Source: Flavobacterium cauense R2A-7
GTDB taxonomy: Bacteria > Bacteroidota > Bacteroidia > Flavobacteriales > Flavobacteriaceae
DNA length: 64,000 bases
NCBI RefSeq assembly: GCF_000498475.1
Contig: NZ_AVBI01000016.1
Location: 210,739 to 274,738 of the forward strand
Direction of reading: 5' to 3'
The notes beneath the pieces are model-generated. The model made no database searches. It was not told the origin of the DNA and saw nothing but the letters and a program-made list of their open reading frames with translations. The position numbers and the translations under genes were made by a program. Of the stretch, positions 62,699 to 64,000 are shown piece after piece; the stretch's first letter is position 1; each line of letters starts with the position of its first letter.

Positions 62699-63847
62699 AT
62701 GATTCAATACGATTATATTTTCGCTGGAGTTGGCTTGGCAAGTCTTATGGTTTTGCATGAAATGATGGAGGCTGATGTGTTGAAAAACAAAAGGATTTTG
62801 CTGTTGGAACCCGATGCTAAAAATCAAAATGATCGAACTTGGTGTTTTTGGGAAAAAGGAGTAGGGGAATGGGATGCGGTTGTTGCGAAAGAATGGTCCA
62901 GTGGTTTTTTTATCAATAATGAAAAAGAAATCGAATGTTTCGGCGAAGGAATGAAATATAAAATGATTGAATCGTCGTTGTTTTATAAAAAAGTACTGAG
63001 CGAATTGAATAAGTGTTCTGAAGTAGTTTGGAAAAATGAAAGGATGAAAGGGTATTCTGAAAGCGAATCGGTTGTGACGGTTACCACAGATTCTGAAATA
63101 TATAGTGCCGATTTTTTATTCAACAGTGTTCTGGATTTCAATCAATTGAAGGATAATAAAAGATGTCCTTTGTTGTTGCAGCACTTTCAGGGTTGGTTTG
63201 TGAAAACAGATGTTCCTTGTTTTGATGCTAACCGTGCGGCCTTTATGGATTTTTCGGTGCCACAAAATGGGAATACACGATTTATGTATGTGCTACCGGT
63301 TTCAGACAAAGAAGCTTTGATTGAATATACTTTGTTTTCGGCGGAGCTGCTCCAAGAGAAAGAATATGAAAATGCTATTATTGCTTACCTGAATCAGAAA
63401 GGAATTGCTGAGTATACAATTACCCGAAAAGAAAAAGGCATAATTCCAATGACGGCTTATCAGTTCTGGAAAAAAAACTCCAAGCGGGTTCTGAACATCG
63501 GTTCGGCTGGTGGCTGGACAAAAGCGAGTACGGGATATACGTTTAAAAATTCGGTAAAGCAGTCTAAAAAAGTTGTAGCGTATTTGAAAAAAGGGGTGAA
63601 CGATTTTACACATTTTTACAAGCCAAACCGTTTTTCGTTTTATGATGCTTTGTTTGTAACGGTTTTGTTCCGTCAGAATGATTTAGGTTATTCGCTTTTC
63701 AGTGGAATGTTTTCCAAAGTGAAGCCGGAAACTGTTTTTAAGTTTTTAGACGAAGAAACATCGCTTATAGAAGATATGGAGGTGATTGTGAGTTGTCCGA
63801 AGTTTCCTTTTCTGAAAGCATTTCTGAATAAGGCATTCGGGTTTTAA
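62699..63847 (+). CDS. crtY: lycopene beta-cyclase
   Basis: A 382-residue flavoprotein cyclase converting lycopene to beta-carotene. The N-terminal fold is YDYIFAGVGLASLMVLHEMM, with NDRTWCFWEKG typical of CrtY, and the C-terminal IPMTAYQFWKKNSKRVLNIGSAGGWTKASTGYTF. The ATG at 62699 (MIQYDYIFAG) is used rather than the TTG at 62669, which lies in the promoter. It faces the regulator gene. Confidence 0.93.
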   Translation: MIQYDYIFAGVGLASLMVLHEMMEADVLKNKRILLLEPDAKNQNDRTWCFWEKGVGEWDAVVAKEWSSGFFINNEKEIECFGEGMKYKMIESSLFYKKVLSELNKCSEVVWKNERMKGYSESESVVTVTTDSEIYSADFLFNSVLDFNQLKDNKRCPLLLQHFQGWFVKTDVPCFDANRAAFMDFSVPQNGNTRFMYVLPVSDKEALIEYTLFSAELLQEKEYENAIIAYLNQKGIAEYTITRKEKGIIPMTAYQFWKKNSKRVLNIGSAGGWTKASTGYTFKNSVKQSKKVVAYLKKGVNDFTHFYKPNRFSFYDALFVTVLFRQNDLGYSLFSGMFSKVKPETVFKFLDEETSLIEDMEVIVSCPKFPFLKAFLNKAFGF

Positions 63848-63885
63848 AAGGCTGTTTTTACAAGCCTGAGAGAATGCTATAAAAA

Positions 63886-63923
63886 AAATCCAAATAACGA
63901 GGTTGTCTGTTATTTGGATTTTT
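63886..63923 (+). terminator. intrinsic terminator after crtY
   Basis: AAATCCAAATAAC pairs with GTTATTTGGATTT around a ten-base loop, followed by T. Confidence 0.85.
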
Positions 63924-64000
63924 AGTTTCGTGACTACGGTCAGATTGACTTCGTCCTTCTGAATAAAGCTCCGCTTTGAAAATAAAAACCTGCATAAAAT
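63924..64000. other. window-edge sequence, unassigned
   Basis: The last 77 bases are open in one minus-strand frame (a stop near 63941), so this could be the tail of a gene beyond the window or an intergenic repeat. Nothing here supports a firm call. Confidence 0.3.

Noticed and set aside
63924..64000. 3' end of a further minus-strand gene
   Set aside because: About 20 open codons at the window edge are too few to separate a gene tail from an intergenic repeat.

Overview
The window looks like chromosomal DNA of a Flavobacterium-like member of the Flavobacteriaceae (Bacteroidota). It is AT-rich. Its promoters carry the Bacteroidota -7 box TAnnTTTG. Three proteins end in type IX secretion (T9SS) sorting tails with a YPNPA core. 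Many genes belong to Bacteroidota-centred families (DUF4199, DUF3857, DUF4252, DUF5777, SO2930 cytochromes, GlmU-like hexapeptide proteins, CarB without its allosteric domain). No rRNA, tRNA, CRISPR array, insertion sequence or prophage was seen.

Region by region. 1-4 kb: a minus-strand run of DUF4199 membrane protein, glycosyltransferase, phosphoglucomutase and the start of an ABC exporter. 4-18 kb: housekeeping genes (rpmE type B, GlmU-like, aspA, mtaB, a lytic transglycosylase, rpmH, carB) with small hypothetical genes. 18-23 kb: an inward-rectifier-type K+ channel and two transglutaminase-like DUF3857 proteins, one with a disrupted catalytic triad. 23-30 kb: a cell-surface and heme-themed block (YceI, two c-type cytochrome lipoproteins, a DOMON-like T9SS protein, a DUF5777 barrel, an ASPIC/UnbV FG-GAP T9SS protein). 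30-35 kb: rmuC operon, an MFS transporter and a secreted RCC1-repeat protein. 35.4-36.1 kb: a gene-free stretch with two tandem small-RNA candidates. 36-42 kb: a copper island (HMA-AraC regulator, CopA P-type ATPase, CopZ-like chaperone, DUF3347 protein, multicopper oxidase fused to an outer-membrane-type barrel). 42-51 kb: a two-component pair, VOC/SRPBCC genes, RNA modification genes, a duplicated lipoprotein pair, a Na/Pi symporter and a dienelactone hydrolase. 51-57 kb: a cobalamin uptake locus, with an ABC importer divergent from a cobalamin riboswitch and BtuB-type receptor. 57-59 kb: an ECF sigma, anti-sigma-like and DUF4252 module. 59-64 kb: a carotenoid cluster (crtZ, crtB, crtI, a CarH-like MerR/B12 regulator, crtY).

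The most interesting part is the right end. The MerR regulator carries the W-x9-EH and E-x-H-xx-G signatures of adenosylcobalamin photoreceptors. Its own promoter, the crtI promoter and the crtY promoter each share a TTwAA(A)C-type extension directly after the TAnnTTTG box. At crtI this forms a perfect 11-bp inverted repeat that spans the promoter. The other legible promoters in the window lack this extension. Together with the B12 uptake locus a few kilobases away, this suggests light- and B12-gated zeaxanthin synthesis. Other points of note are the HMA-AraC copper sensor, the multicopper oxidase-barrel fusion, a repeated ~92-bp leader element upstream of two unrelated genes, and the tandem small-RNA candidates.

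All calls come from reading the sequence and from family knowledge. No database search was run.
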